64,000 nt of DNA from Thermobifida halotolerans (GTDB lineage: Bacteria; Actinomycetota; Actinomycetes; Streptosporangiales; Streptosporangiaceae): positions 4,960,001-5,024,000 of the forward strand of contig NZ_CP063196.1 of NCBI RefSeq assembly GCF_003574835.2, read 5' to 3'. A program made the position numbers and the translations under genes. The notes beneath the pieces were generated by a model. It was given only the letters and a program-made list of their open reading frames with translations, ran no database searches and was not told the DNA's origin. Of the stretch, positions 1 through 8,746 are shown piece after piece. Each line of letters opens with the position of its first letter. Position 1 is the stretch's first letter.

Positions 1-1173
1 GGGGAGCGCGCCGCGCTGGCCCGGGCCGCCCACACCGCGCTGGAGGACCTGCGCTCCCGCTACGACGTGGTGGTCTGCGAGGGCGCGGGCGGAGTCGCCG
101 AGATCAACCTGCGCGCCCACGACTACGTCAACATGGGACTGGCGCGCGCCGCCGACCTGCCCGTCGTCGTGGTCGGCGACATCGACCGCGGCGGCGTGTT
201 CGCGTCGCTGTACGGGTCCCTCGCCCTGCTCGACCCCGCCGACCAGGCGCTGGTCAGCGGGTTTGTCATCAACAAGTTCCGGGGCGACGTCTCCCTGCTG
301 GGACCGGGGCTGGACGCGCTGGGGCGTATGACCGGCCGACCGGTGCTGGGCGTCCTGCCGTGGCAGCGGAACCTGTGGCTGGACTCCGAGGACTCGCTGG
401 CCCTGGCCGACCGGGAACACGATCCCGCGGCCACCCCCGTCCTGCGTGTGGCGGTGGTGCAGTTGCCCCGGATCAGCAACTTCACCGACGTCGACGCCCT
501 GTGCCTGGAACCGGACCTGCGCGTCGACTTCGTCACCGACCCCCGGCCGCTGGCCTCCGCCGACGTCGTCGTCCTCCCCGGAACCCGGGCCACGCTGTCG
601 GACCTGGAGTGGCTGCGCTCCCGCGGCCTGGACACCGCGATCGCCGAGCACGCCCGCCGGGGGAGGACGGTGCTGGGCGTCTGCGGCGGCTGCCAGATGC
701 TGGGCCGCGCGATCCACGACCCCGAAGGAGTCGAGGGCGCGGCGGGGCGGCGCGCCGACGGTCTGGGCCTGCTCGACCTGGAGACGGTCTTCACCCGCGA
801 CAAGGTGCTGCGGCTGCCCTCCGGTGAGGGGCTGGGCGTGCCGGTCGGCGGCTACGAGATCCACCACGGCCGCATCCGCGCCGGCCGGGGGGAGCCGTTC
901 CCCGGCGGCCTGCGCGACGGGACCGTGTTCGGCACGATGTGGCACGGCAGCCTGGAACACGACGCGTTCCGGGGAGCGTGGCTGGAGGCGGCGGCCGAGA
1001 CGGCGGGCGCCGAGGGCGGCCGGTTCGGGAAGGTCGGTTTCACCGCCGCCCGCGAGGCCCGCCTGGACCTCCTCGCCGACCTCGTGGAGGAGCACCTCGA
1101 CATGGACGCGGTCCTGCGCCTGGTCACCGACGGCGCCCCGGCCCTGCCGACCCTGCGGGGGGAGCTGCGGTGA
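1..1173 (+). CDS. cobQ: Cobyric acid synthase CobQ (5' partial)
   Basis: Glutamine- and ATP-dependent amidase that converts adenosylcobyrinic acid a,c-diamide to cobyric acid in the cytoplasm. The start lies left of the window; the frame is open from base 1 and gives 390 residues. What remains is the end of the dethiobiotin-synthetase-like ATPase domain ([11 protein letters not shown], then [11 protein letters not shown]) and a complete type 1 glutamine amidotransferase domain with the nucleophile Cys in GVCGGCQML and a catalytic-type His in MWHGSLEH. These are standard CobQ signatures and separate it from CobB. The stop overlaps the next start as GTGA, so cobK is probably translationally coupled to it. 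Confidence 0.96.
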   Translation, partial: GERAALARAAHTALEDLRSRYDVVVCEGAGGVAEINLRAHDYVNMGLARAADLPVVVVGDIDRGGVFASLYGSLALLDPADQALVSGFVINKFRGDVSLLGPGLDALGRMTGRPVLGVLPWQRNLWLDSEDSLALADREHDPAATPVLRVAVVQLPRISNFTDVDALCLEPDLRVDFVTDPRPLASADVVVLPGTRATLSDLEWLRSRGLDTAIAEHARRGRTVLGVCGGCQMLGRAIHDPEGVEGAAGRRADGLGLLDLETVFTRDKVLRLPSGEGLGVPVGGYEIHHGRIRAGRGEPFPGGLRDGTVFGTMWHGSLEHDAFRGAWLEAAAETAGAEGGRFGKVGFTAAREARLDLLADLVEEHLDMDAVLRLVTDGAPALPTLRGELR

Positions 1174-1910
1174 CGGTGCTCGTCCTCGGCGGCACGGCCG
1201 AGGCGCGCGCCCTCGCCCGGGCGCTCGTCGACGCCGGGACGCCGGTGCTGTCCTCTCTCGCGGGACGGGTCAGCCGACCGAGGCTGCCCGTCGGCGAGGT
1301 CCGGATCGGCGGGTTCGGCGGGGTGGACGGACTGGTCCGCTTCCTGCGGGACAACGGGATCGCCCGGGTGGTGGACGCCACCCACCCCTTCGCCGCCCGC
1401 ATCTCCGCCAACGCCGCCGAGGCGTGCGCGCGGACCGGCGTGCCGCTGCTGCGCCTGGTCCGCCCCGGCTGGGAGCACGGGCCCGGCGCGGACCGCTGGA
1501 CCTGGGTGGACGGCCACGACCGGGCCGCCGCACGCGCCGCGGAACTGGGCCGCCGCGTCTTCCTCACCACGGGGCGGCAGAGCCTGCACCGCTTCGTCGG
1601 ACCGCTCGCCGGGCACACGGTGCTGGCCCGGGTGGTGGAGGACGTGGACGTCGAACTCCCGCCGACGTGGACGCTGCTGCGCGACCGCGGCCCCTACACC
1701 CTCGGGGGCGAACGCGCGCTCATGGCCGGACACGCCGTCGACGCGCTGGTCACCAAGGACTCCGGCGGCGCCCACACCCGCGCCAAACTGGACGCCGCCG
1801 ACGAACTGGGGATCGCCGTGGTGGTGGTGCGCCGCCCCCGGTACGCGGACGGCGTTCCCACGGTGGAGGACGTGCCGACCGCCCTGGAACGGCTCGGGCT
1901 GCCGCGGTGA
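1170..1910 (+). CDS. cobK: Precorrin-6A reductase CobK
   Basis: NADPH-dependent reduction of the precorrin-6A macrocycle to precorrin-6B in the aerobic cobalamin route. The 246-residue product begins with a Rossmann-like [12 protein letters not shown] motif, carries [11 protein letters not shown] (a typical CobK/CbiJ stretch), and has family length. The GTG start at 1170 shares bases with the cobQ stop. A longer in-frame extension upstream would lie wholly inside cobQ and is discarded. It is the last gene of this + strand run and ends 49 bases from the convergent cobB stop. Confidence 0.93.
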   Translation: MTVLVLGGTAEARALARALVDAGTPVLSSLAGRVSRPRLPVGEVRIGGFGGVDGLVRFLRDNGIARVVDATHPFAARISANAAEACARTGVPLLRLVRPGWEHGPGADRWTWVDGHDRAAARAAELGRRVFLTTGRQSLHRFVGPLAGHTVLARVVEDVDVELPPTWTLLRDRGPYTLGGERALMAGHAVDALVTKDSGGAHTRAKLDAADELGIAVVVVRRPRYADGVPTVEDVPTALERLGLPR

Positions 1911-1959
1911 TCCTGCTCCCAGGACACCACCGTTCTTTCCGGTTACTCGAGGTACAGGG

Positions 1960-3387
1960 TCACCGGGAGCGGACCGCTTCCGCGAACCGGGCCGCGGCCT
2001 GCGGGCAGCCCGCCCAGTGGGTGTGCAGGTAGGAGGCGTGCAGCGTGGGATGGCCGGTGCCCGCCGGATCGGCGGAGAAACCGTCGGGACGCCCGTCGAG
2101 CAGCCAGGCCGGACCGGACCTCTCTCCGGTGGGGGTGACGGCGGTCCGGTGGAACTCGTGCCCGGACACCCGCGCCCCCGCCCCGGCCAGCAGGGTCTCC
2201 TCCGGCGCGAGCGCCGAGTGGTAGGCCAGCGCCAGCTTCGGCGTCATGTGCGCCACCGCGTCCAGCGCGCCGACCATCGGCGCGCCGTCCACCTCGCGGC
2301 ACAGGTACAGCAGGCCCGCGCACTCGGCGACCGTGGGCACGCCACCGCGCACCGCGTCGAGCAGGGCCGTGCGCAGCGCCGTGTTCCCCGACAGCTCCGC
2401 GGCGTACACCTCGGGAAAACCGCCGCCCAGGTAGATTCCGGCGGTGCCCTCCGGCAGGGCGGAGTCCGCCGTCGGGTCGAACACCACCGGGCGGCACCCG
2501 GCGGCGCGCAGCAGTTCCTCGGTCTCGGCGTAGCGGAAGGTGAAGGCCCGTCCCCCGGCCACCGCCACCACCGGCTCCTCCCCGCGGTCGGACGCGGGCG
2601 GGCGCCCCGCCGCGGCGAGCGCCGCCTCCGGGGACCACGCCGCCGCGCGCAGCACAGGAGCGGACCGCGCGACGTCGACCACCGCGGACAGGTCCACCTG
2701 CGCGGAGATCCGCTCGGCCAGCCGGTCGAGGGCCGCCGCCGACTCGCCGCGCTCCTGCGCGGGCACCAGGCCCAGGTGCCGCGACGGCGCGGCGATCCGC
2801 TCGTCGTGGCGGAGCACCCCGAGCACCGGGACGTCGATCTCCTCCAGCGCGGAGGCGACCTCGGCGGCGTGCCGGTCGGAGCCCGCCCGGTTCAGGACGG
2901 CACCGGCGATCCGCACCCGGCGGTCGAACACCGCCATGCCCGCCACCACCGCCGCCGCCGACCGCGACGTGCGGGACACGTCCACCACCAGCACCACGGG
3001 CGCGTCCAGGACGGTGGCGACGTGCGCGGTGGACGCGAACCCGCGCCCCCCGATCCGCCCGTCGTAGAGCCCCATCATCCCCTCGACCACGGCGATGTCG
3101 GCGGGCCGCGGGGCGTTGGCCCCGTGCAGCAGCAGCGGCGCCAGCAGGTCCTCGCCGTGCAGGTGGACGTCGAGGTTGCGCCCCGGACGCCCCGTGGCCA
3201 GGGCGTGGTAACCGGGGTCGATGTAGTCCGGTCCGGCCTTGTGCCCCGACACCTCGTACCCGGCGGCGCGCAGCGCGGCCATCAGCCCGGTGGCCACGGT
3301 GGTCTTGCCGCTGCCCGAGGTGGGGGCGGCGACGACCAGCCGGGGCAGGGGCGTCACCGGGCCGCCACCGGTGCGGTCACCACTCAA
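1960..3387 (-). CDS. cobB: Cobyrinic acid a,c-diamide synthase CobB
   Basis: Amidates the a and c carboxylates of (hydrogeno)byrinic acid using glutamine and ATP. The N-terminal ATPase domain shows a P-loop (APTSGSGKTTV, residues about 19-29); the C-terminal glutaminase domain has GIYLGGGFPEVYA and the nucleophile Cys in VAECAGLLYLC. About 475 residues, normal for the family. The start is uncertain: TTG at 3387 has an AAGGGG-like site and overlaps cobO by 11 bases, while GTG at 3357 has GGTGG seven bases upstream and gives the more usual short N-terminus. Third gene of the riboswitch-led chelatase-cobO-cobB operon. Confidence 0.95.
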   Translation of the reverse strand: MSGDRTGGGPVTPLPRLVVAAPTSGSGKTTVATGLMAALRAAGYEVSGHKAGPDYIDPGYHALATGRPGRNLDVHLHGEDLLAPLLLHGANAPRPADIAVVEGMMGLYDGRIGGRGFASTAHVATVLDAPVVLVVDVSRTSRSAAAVVAGMAVFDRRVRIAGAVLNRAGSDRHAAEVASALEEIDVPVLGVLRHDERIAAPSRHLGLVPAQERGESAAALDRLAERISAQVDLSAVVDVARSAPVLRAAAWSPEAALAAAGRPPASDRGEEPVVAVAGGRAFTFRYAETEELLRAAGCRPVVFDPTADSALPEGTAGIYLGGGFPEVYAAELSGNTALRTALLDAVRGGVPTVAECAGLLYLCREVDGAPMVGALDAVAHMTPKLALAYHSALAPEETLLAGAGARVSGHEFHRTAVTPTGERSGPAWLLDGRPDGFSADPAGTGHPTLHASYLHTHWAGCPQAAARFAEAVRSR

Positions 3388-3991
3388 TGCCGCGCTGCCC
3401 CTTCTGGCCCGCGTCCATCGGATGCCGCACCTTCGTCATCTCCGTGACCAGGTCGGCCGCCTCCAGCAGCGCGGGGTGGGCGCGGCGGCCGGTGACCACC
3501 ACGTGCTGGTGGCCGGGACGGTCTCGCAGCGTCGCCACCACGTCGTCGACGTCGACCCACCCCCAGTTGATCGGATAGCTGAACTCGTCGAGGACGTACA
3601 GGTCGTGCCGCTGCTCGGCGAGGCGGCGCTTGACCTCGGCCCAGCCCTCGGCGGCCGCGGCGGCGTGGTCGGCCTCCGACCCCGCCTTGCGCGACCACGA
3701 CCAGCCCGACCCCATCTTGTGCCACTCGACGGGGCCGCCGACACCCTTCTCGGCGTGCGCCTCGGCGAGCGCCTCCAACGCGCTCTGCTCTCCGATGCGC
3801 CACTTCGCGGACTTCACGAACTGGAACACCGCGATGCTCCAGCCCTGGTTCCAGCCGCGCAGCGCCAGACCGAACGCGGCGGTGGACTTGCCCTTGCCGT
3901 CCCCGGTGTGCACCATGAGCAGCGGCCGGTTGCGGCGCTGGCGGGTGGTCAACCCGTCGTTCGGCACGGTTGTCGGCTGGCCCTTCGGCAT
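3377..3991 (-). CDS. cobO: Cob(I)yrinic acid a,c-diamide adenosyltransferase CobO
   Basis: Transfers the adenosyl group from ATP to Co(I) of the corrin (CobO/BtuR/CobA family), cytoplasmic. The 204-residue protein has the family P-loop (HTGDGKGKSTAAFG, residues about 31-44), followed by FQFVKSAKWRIGE, WHKMGSGWSW, the Walker-B-like YVLDEFSYP and the C-terminal TEMTKVRHP. The ATG at 3991 overlaps the stop of the preceding chelatase gene as TGATG, so the start is well supported; the much longer open frame upstream runs antisense to nothing real and lies inside the chelatase gene. Confidence 0.96.
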   Translation of the reverse strand: MPKGQPTTVPNDGLTTRQRRNRPLLMVHTGDGKGKSTAAFGLALRGWNQGWSIAVFQFVKSAKWRIGEQSALEALAEAHAEKGVGGPVEWHKMGSGWSWSRKAGSEADHAAAAAEGWAEVKRRLAEQRHDLYVLDEFSYPINWGWVDVDDVVATLRDRPGHQHVVVTGRRAHPALLEAADLVTEMTKVRHPMDAGQKGQRGIEW

Positions 3992-6012
3992 CAGGCGGCC
4001 CTCCCGGTGGCGTCGGCGACGGCGGAGGTCAGGGACTCGGCACTGACCTCGCCGACGTGTGTGTACTCGGCTCCCATGCGGCGGGCCAGCGCGGCGGCCA
4101 GCCCCATCCGGAAACGGCCCGTCTCGGAGTCGACCACCAGCGCGGAGACTCCCTCGCGGGCCACGTGGTCGGCGGCGCGCAGGGAGCGTTCCAGCGCGTC
4201 GGGTCCGGCGGTGGCCCGGCCGTCGGTGACCACCACGAGCAGGGCGCGCCGGTCGGGGTCGCGCAGCCGCTCCCGCCGCAGTGTCGCCGCCGCCTCCACC
4301 AGCCCCTCGGCCAGCGGGGTGCGGCCCCCGGCGGGCAGGTCCCGCAGCCGGGCCGCCGCGACGTCCACCGAACCGGTGGGCGGCAGCACCAGGGCGGCCT
4401 CCCGGTCCCGGAAGGTCACCAGCCCCACCCGGTCGCGTCTGCGGTAGGCGTCCAGCAGCAGGGAGAGCACGGCCGTCTTGACCTGGGTCATGCGCCGCCG
4501 GGCGGCCATGGAGCCGGAGGCGTCCACGCACAGGAGCACCAGGTTGGACTCCCGGCCCTCGCGCACGGCCCGCCGCAGGTCGGCGGGGACGACCGGCAGC
4601 CGCGAGGCGGTGCGGGCGGCCGGGGACGCGGCGGTGCGCAGCGCGGCGGCGCGCACCGTGGCGGCCAGGTGGACCGGGCCCGTTCCCCGGTGCGCCGGGA
4701 CGTCGCCGACGGTGCGCCCCGACGTGGTGATCGCACGCGAGCGGCGGCCCAGCACGCCCGTGCCGGTCCCGGCGACCGAGAACAGCCGGGTGCGGTACGC
4801 CTGCTCGGGGGCTGCCACGGACACCGGGGCCGCGGCGTCGGGCCGGGGCTCGTCGGAGGACGGGGCGGAGGCCGGTGCGGGCGGGTCGGACCGACCGTCG
4901 GACGCCGAACCGTCGGCTTCGGCGTTGTCCGGGGAGGGACCGTCCTGCGGGCCGTCCTGCGGGGCGGGGCCGCCTCCCCCGCCGGGGTCCTCCGGACCGG
5001 GATCGGGGTCGTCGCCGAGCACCTCGTCGAGCAGGTCCTCGTCCATGCCGGGACTGTCGAAGGGGCCGCGTCTGCGCCGGTGCGGCAGAGCGAGGCGGGC
5101 GGCGGCGCGCACGTCGTCGCGGGTGACCCCGGTACGGCCGCACCAGGCGGCGTGGGCCACGGCCGCGCGGGCGCACACCAGGTCGGCGCGCATGCCGTCC
5201 ACGTCGAACGCGGCGCACACCTCCGCGATGGCCAGCAGCGCGTCCTCGCCGAGCACCACCTCGGGCAGCAGGGCGCGGGCGGCGGCGACACGCTCGGACA
5301 GTTCGCGCTCGGCGGCGGCGTAGGCGGCGGTGAACCCCTCCGGGTCGGCGTCGAACGCGAGCCGCCGCCGCACGATCTCCGCACGCAGCGCCGGATCGCG
5401 GGGCGCGGCGACCTCCACCGACAGGCCGAACCGGTCCAGCAGTTGCGGACGCAGCTCACCCTCCTCGGGGTTCATGGTCCCCACCAGGGTGAACCGCGCG
5501 GCGTGGGAGAGCGACACCCCGTCGCGCTCCACGGTGGCGCGTCCCATGGCCGCCGCGTCGAGCAGCAGGTCCACCAGGTGGTCGTGGAGCAGGTTGACCT
5601 CGTCGACGTAGAGGATGCCGCGGTGGGCGCGGGCCAGCAGCCCCGGCTCGTACTCGACGCCGCCCCCCGACAGCGCCTTCTCCAGGTGCAGGGAACCGAC
5701 CACCCGGTCCTCGCCCGCGCCCACCGGCAGTTCCACGAGGCGGACGGGGCGGCTGACCGCGGCGGCGGAGGCGGGGTGCGGACCGTCCGGGCAGCCGGGG
5801 TCGAAAGCGGCGGGGTCACAGGAGAACCGGCAGTCGGCGACCACGGTGACGGGAGGCATCAGGGCGGCCTGCGCGCGCACCGCCGTCGACTTCGCGGTGC
5901 CCTTCTCGCCCCGGACGAGCACCCCCCCGATCTCGGGGCTGACACCGGTCAGGATCAGGGCCAGCACCAGGTCGTCCGAACCGACGACGGCGCTGAACGG
6001 GTACACGTGCAC
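3991..6012 (-). CDS. ChlI/ChlD-type AAA+ and VWA chelatase subunit, CobN partner
   Basis: Motor/adaptor subunit of a magnesium-chelatase-like complex, here probably driving cobalt insertion by CobN. The N-terminal AAA+ half has Walker A (GEKGTAKST), Walker B (ILYVDEVNLL) and a sensor segment (GTMNPEEGELRPQLLDRFG). A Pro/Gly/Asp-rich linker follows, typical of ChlD, then a VWA domain with the MIDAS motif DASGS and TDGRAT. It thus fuses the I and D subunits in about 673 residues. I prefer the GTG at 6012 because GGAGGA lies five bases upstream; a TTG at 6048 would add 12 residues. First gene after a cobalamin riboswitch. CobS/CobT are absent from the window. Confidence 0.92.
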   Translation of the reverse strand: MHVYPFSAVVGSDDLVLALILTGVSPEIGGVLVRGEKGTAKSTAVRAQAALMPPVTVVADCRFSCDPAAFDPGCPDGPHPASAAAVSRPVRLVELPVGAGEDRVVGSLHLEKALSGGGVEYEPGLLARAHRGILYVDEVNLLHDHLVDLLLDAAAMGRATVERDGVSLSHAARFTLVGTMNPEEGELRPQLLDRFGLSVEVAAPRDPALRAEIVRRRLAFDADPEGFTAAYAAAERELSERVAAARALLPEVVLGEDALLAIAEVCAAFDVDGMRADLVCARAAVAHAAWCGRTGVTRDDVRAAARLALPHRRRRGPFDSPGMDEDLLDEVLGDDPDPGPEDPGGGGGPAPQDGPQDGPSPDNAEADGSASDGRSDPPAPASAPSSDEPRPDAAAPVSVAAPEQAYRTRLFSVAGTGTGVLGRRSRAITTSGRTVGDVPAHRGTGPVHLAATVRAAALRTAASPAARTASRLPVVPADLRRAVREGRESNLVLLCVDASGSMAARRRMTQVKTAVLSLLLDAYRRRDRVGLVTFRDREAALVLPPTGSVDVAAARLRDLPAGGRTPLAEGLVEAAATLRRERLRDPDRRALLVVVTDGRATAGPDALERSLRAADHVAREGVSALVVDSETGRFRMGLAAALARRMGAEYTHVGEVSAESLTSAVADATGRAA

Positions 6013-6059
6013 GCGCTCCTCCACAGGTTCCCGCTGGGGGCTGGGCAACAGCGACAGCC

Positions 6060-6230
6060 GTGTCGAGGCCGGTCTTCGGACTCCCTGATCGACACCGTCC
6101 GACCGCCTTCCCGGACATCCGGTCCAGTGGCTGCGCGACGCGCGTGGTCGGCGGCTCCCAGGTCACCGCAGCGGGCCTGCGCCGGATTCGCACCGGCTTC
6201 CCGATTATCCCCGTGGGGCACCTCGACGGT
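6060..6230 (-). promoter_or_regulatory. Cobalamin riboswitch upstream of chelatase-cobO-cobB
   Basis: On the minus strand the 5' P1 arm GTCGAGG (6229-6223 region) pairs with CCTCGAC at 6068-6062. Between them run the conserved elements in order: GGGAAGCCGGTGCGAATCC, CGCTGCGGTGACC, the B12-box core GCAGCCACTGG, GTCCGGGAAGGCGG and GTCCGAAGACCGGCC. This order is that of the known AdoCbl riboswitch class. It ends about 50 bases before the chelatase start, so cobalamin should repress expression of this operon. Confidence 0.93.
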
Positions 6231-6243
6231 CCTGCCGCGGCCG

Positions 6244-6249
6244 AGTCTA
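6244..6249 (-). promoter_or_regulatory. Possible -10 element for the riboswitch-led operon
   Basis: TAGACT on the minus strand lies 14 bases upstream of the riboswitch P1 helix, a distance that would start the transcript at the riboswitch. No convincing -35 hexamer is visible. Only 83 bases separate the riboswitch from the divergent cobL start. Confidence 0.3.
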
Positions 6250-6313
6250 ACCGGTCGGGATCAGGGTGGCCGGAGGCCGGGGTGGTCATCCGCGTCGGCT
6301 AGGGTGGCCCGCC

Positions 6314-7531
6314 ATGGAAACACCGGTCACCGTGGTCGGCGTGGGCGCCGACGGCTGGGAGGGGCTGCCGCCGCCCTCCCGCGCGGCCATCCGGGACGCC
6401 GAGGTGATCATCGGCGGCGTCCGGCATCTGGGGCTGGTCCCCGACACCGGAGCGGTCCGTGAACCCTGGCCGTCCCCGCTGCTCAGCGGCCTTCCGGCGG
6501 TACTGGAGCGGCACCGCGGCCGGAAGGTGGCGGTCCTGGCCTCCGGCGATCCCCTGCTGTCCGGGGTGGGCACCACCCTGGTGCGCCTGCTCGGCGCGGA
6601 ACGGGTGCGTATCCTGCCCGCCGTGAGCTCCGTCGCCTTGGCCCGCGCCCGGATGCGGTGGAGCGCGGAGACCGTGGACGCGGTCACGCTCGTGGGACGC
6701 GACGCCGACTCCGTGCGCCGTTTCTTCACCCCCGGGCGGCGGCTGGTCGTGCTCTCCTCCGACGGCGCCACACCCGCCCGGGTCGCCGAGCGGCTGGTGG
6801 CCGACGGCCTGGGCGACAGTCGCATGACCGTCCTGGCCGACCTCGGCTCCGACCACGAGACGCGGCAGGACGCCACCGCGGCGGAGTGGGACGGGCGGAG
6901 CGCGCCCGCGCTGAACGTGGTGTGCGTGGAGGTCGCCGCGGGAGGAGGCCACCCCGTCACCCCCGGTCTGCCCGACGACGCCTTCGACCACGACGGTCAG
7001 CTCACCAAGCGGGAGCTGCGGATCGCCGCGGTGTGCGCGCTGGGCCCGCGCCCCGGGGCGCTGCTGTGGGACGTGGGGGCCGGGGCGGGGTCGGTGGCCG
7101 TGGAGTGGCTGCGCGCCGATTCCCGGTGCCGGGCCGTCGCCGTCGAGCAGCACCCCGAACGGGTGCGCCGCATCGCCCGCAACGCCTCCCGGCTGGGCGT
7201 GCCGTCCCTGCGCGTGGTGCACGGTGCCGCGCCCGACGCCCTGGCCGGACTGGAGCCGCCGGACGCGGTGTTCGTCGGCGGCGGGGCGTCCGACCCGTCC
7301 GTGCTGGACCGGTGCTGGTCGGCGCTGCGGCCCGGCGGCCGGATGGTGGTCCACGCGGTGACGTTGGAGACGGAGGCCGCCCTCGTGGAGCGGTGGAAGC
7401 GCCACGGCGGCGACCTGACCCGCCTGGCGGTGGAGCGGGCCGCGCCGCTGGGGACCTTCACCGGGTGGACTCCGGCCCGCCCGGTCGTCCAGTGGGCCGC
7501 GACCAAGACAGACCAGGAGGACCAGCCATGA
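6314..7531 (+). CDS. cobL: Precorrin-6Y C5,15-methyltransferase (decarboxylating) CobL
   Basis: Bifunctional CbiE-CbiT fusion that methylates C5 and C15 of precorrin-6B and decarboxylates the acetate side chain on ring C, giving precorrin-8X. The N-terminal tetrapyrrole methylase part begins VVGVGADGWEGL and has LASGDPLLSGVG; the C-terminal class I methyltransferase part starts near residue 230 (LTKRELRIAAV) with a SAM-binding DVGAGAGSVAVEW near residue 252. 405 residues, as expected for the fusion. The ATG at 6314 is preceded by AGGGTGG; an open extension upstream is not needed. Overlaps cobM by four bases (ATGA). Confidence 0.95.
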   Translation: METPVTVVGVGADGWEGLPPPSRAAIRDAEVIIGGVRHLGLVPDTGAVREPWPSPLLSGLPAVLERHRGRKVAVLASGDPLLSGVGTTLVRLLGAERVRILPAVSSVALARARMRWSAETVDAVTLVGRDADSVRRFFTPGRRLVVLSSDGATPARVAERLVADGLGDSRMTVLADLGSDHETRQDATAAEWDGRSAPALNVVCVEVAAGGGHPVTPGLPDDAFDHDGQLTKRELRIAAVCALGPRPGALLWDVGAGAGSVAVEWLRADSRCRAVAVEQHPERVRRIARNASRLGVPSLRVVHGAAPDALAGLEPPDAVFVGGGASDPSVLDRCWSALRPGGRMVVHAVTLETEAALVERWKRHGGDLTRLAVERAAPLGTFTGWTPARPVVQWAATKTDQEDQP

Positions 7532-8295
7532 CCGTCCACTTCGTCGGAGCCGGACCCGGCGCCGCCGACCTGCTGACCCTGCGCGCGGTGGAACTGCTGC
7601 GCACCAGTCCCGTCTGCCTGTACGCGGGGACCTACATCGACTCCGAGATCCTGGCGCACTGCGCGGAGGGCACCGAGCTGGTGGACACCCAGCACCTCGA
7701 CCTCGACCAGATCATCGGCCGCCTGGTGGACGCCGACCGGCGCGGCCTGGACGCGGTCCGGCTGTGCTCGGGCGACCCGTCGGTCTACAGCGCCCTGACC
7801 GAGCAGACCCGGCGGCTCGACGAGGCGGGCGTGGCCTGGGACGTCACTCCCGGGGTTCCCGCCTACGCCGCGGCGGCCGCCCTGCTGGGCACCGAACTCA
7901 CGGTCCCCGAGGTGGCGCAGACCGTGGTCCTCACCCGCACGCGGGCCCGGTCCACGAGGATGCCGGAGTCGGAGGCGCTGGCGAACGTGGCGAAGGTGCG
8001 CGGCACCCTGGTGCTGCACCTGGCGATCCGGCGTATCCGCGTCCTCGCCGAGGAACTGGTCGGCGAGTACGGGGCCGACTGCCCCGTGGCGGTCGTCGCC
8101 CACGCGACCCGGCCGAACGAGCTGGTGCTGCGCGGCACCCTCAGCGACATCGCCGACCAGGTGGAGGCGGCCGGGCTGCGCCACACCGCCGTCATCCTGG
8201 TGGGCCGGGCCGTGGCCAGCCGCGAACTGGACACGGCGGAGATCGTCTGCTCCCACCTGTACGACCCGGCGCGCGACCGCAGCGGCGCGAACTGA
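7528..8295 (+). CDS. cobM: Precorrin-4 C11-methyltransferase CobM
   Basis: SAM-dependent methylation of C11 in precorrin-4. A 255-residue tetrapyrrole methylase with FVGAGPGAADLLTLRA at the N-terminus, RLCSGDPSVYSAL, and the CobM/CbiF-type YAGTYI segment near residue 32. The ATG overlaps the cobL stop (ATGA) and AGGAGG sits nine bases upstream. The pair cobL-cobM is followed by about 265 bases without a gene and then the XRE/DUF397 island on the other strand. Confidence 0.95.
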   Translation: MTVHFVGAGPGAADLLTLRAVELLRTSPVCLYAGTYIDSEILAHCAEGTELVDTQHLDLDQIIGRLVDADRRGLDAVRLCSGDPSVYSALTEQTRRLDEAGVAWDVTPGVPAYAAAAALLGTELTVPEVAQTVVLTRTRARSTRMPESEALANVAKVRGTLVLHLAIRRIRVLAEELVGEYGADCPVAVVAHATRPNELVLRGTLSDIADQVEAAGLRHTAVILVGRAVASRELDTAEIVCSHLYDPARDRSGAN

Positions 8296-8339
8296 CCGGA
8301 CCCCGTGGGAACCCACCCCCACAAACTTGATGGTCTTGA

Positions 8340-8382
8340 CGGAAATGGCCCATGATCTGCGGTTTCAGGCCCACTCGTGTCA
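8340..8382 (+). repeat. Intergenic repeat copy A (similar to 21916-21957)
   Basis: A 43-base stretch after cobM matches 21916-21957 at about 32 of 42 aligned positions, sharing CGGAAA, TGCGGTTTC and CTC(A/G)TGTCA in the same order. Both copies are intergenic and both are preceded, at different distances, by GGGAACCCAC. Here the inverted-repeat core is degenerate, whereas copy B has perfect 8-base arms. Confidence 0.4.
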
Positions 8383-8515
8383 AGATCACGGCCGTTTCAC
8401 AAGGCCTTGTCGGTGCGCGTTCGGTAGCTGTCCGGTCGCTGTGTCCGGGGCGGGTTGGCATGAGCGCGTGCCCCCAGGTCTGGCAGCCTGGTGGTTGGTC
8501 TCGATCAGGACCACA

Positions 8516-8548
8516 AGAAGCCCCCGGCGACCACGCTCGGGGGCTTCT
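8516..8548 (-). terminator. Terminator after the DUF397 gene
   Basis: A perfect 11-base stem, AGAAGCCCCCG at 8516-8526 with its complement at 8538-8548, and an 11-base loop. It begins 13 bases beyond the DUF397 stop on the minus strand. On the plus strand it could also stop read-through from cobM. Confidence 0.75.
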
Positions 8549-8560
8549 TCGCGTCACGTG

Positions 8561-8746
8561 TCACAGACGCCCGGTCCGCACGGCTCCGAGCAGTCCAGCC
8601 CACTCAGCGGCAGGAAACGCCAGGTGTCCCGCGTCAGGGTGCTTCGAGTCGCGTACGGCCGCGCCTGCGGGCAGGTCGGCGACCTCCACGCAGTTGGCTT
8701 CAGCCTGGCTGTAGCTGGACTTGCGCCAAGCACTTTCGACGTTCAC
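8561..8746 (-). CDS. DUF397 domain protein
   Basis: Small 61-residue acidic protein of the DUF397 family, recognised by SAWRKSSYS near the N-terminus, the NCVEVA segment, VRDSKHPD and the WAGLLGAVR end. In actinobacteria these partner an XRE regulator encoded immediately upstream, exactly as here, where the start overlaps the XRE stop by four bases. Family knowledge suggests the pair acts as a regulatory unit (WhiJ-like, with the small protein modulating the DNA-binding protein); biochemical function is not known. Confidence 0.9.
   Translation of the reverse strand: MNVESAWRKSSYSQAEANCVEVADLPAGAAVRDSKHPDAGHLAFPAAEWAGLLGAVRTGRL

Noticed and set aside
2017-3447. 476-codon + strand open frame
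   Set aside because: Lies antisense to cobB; high GC gives long open frames in shadow strands and the product is low-complexity Arg/Gly/His.
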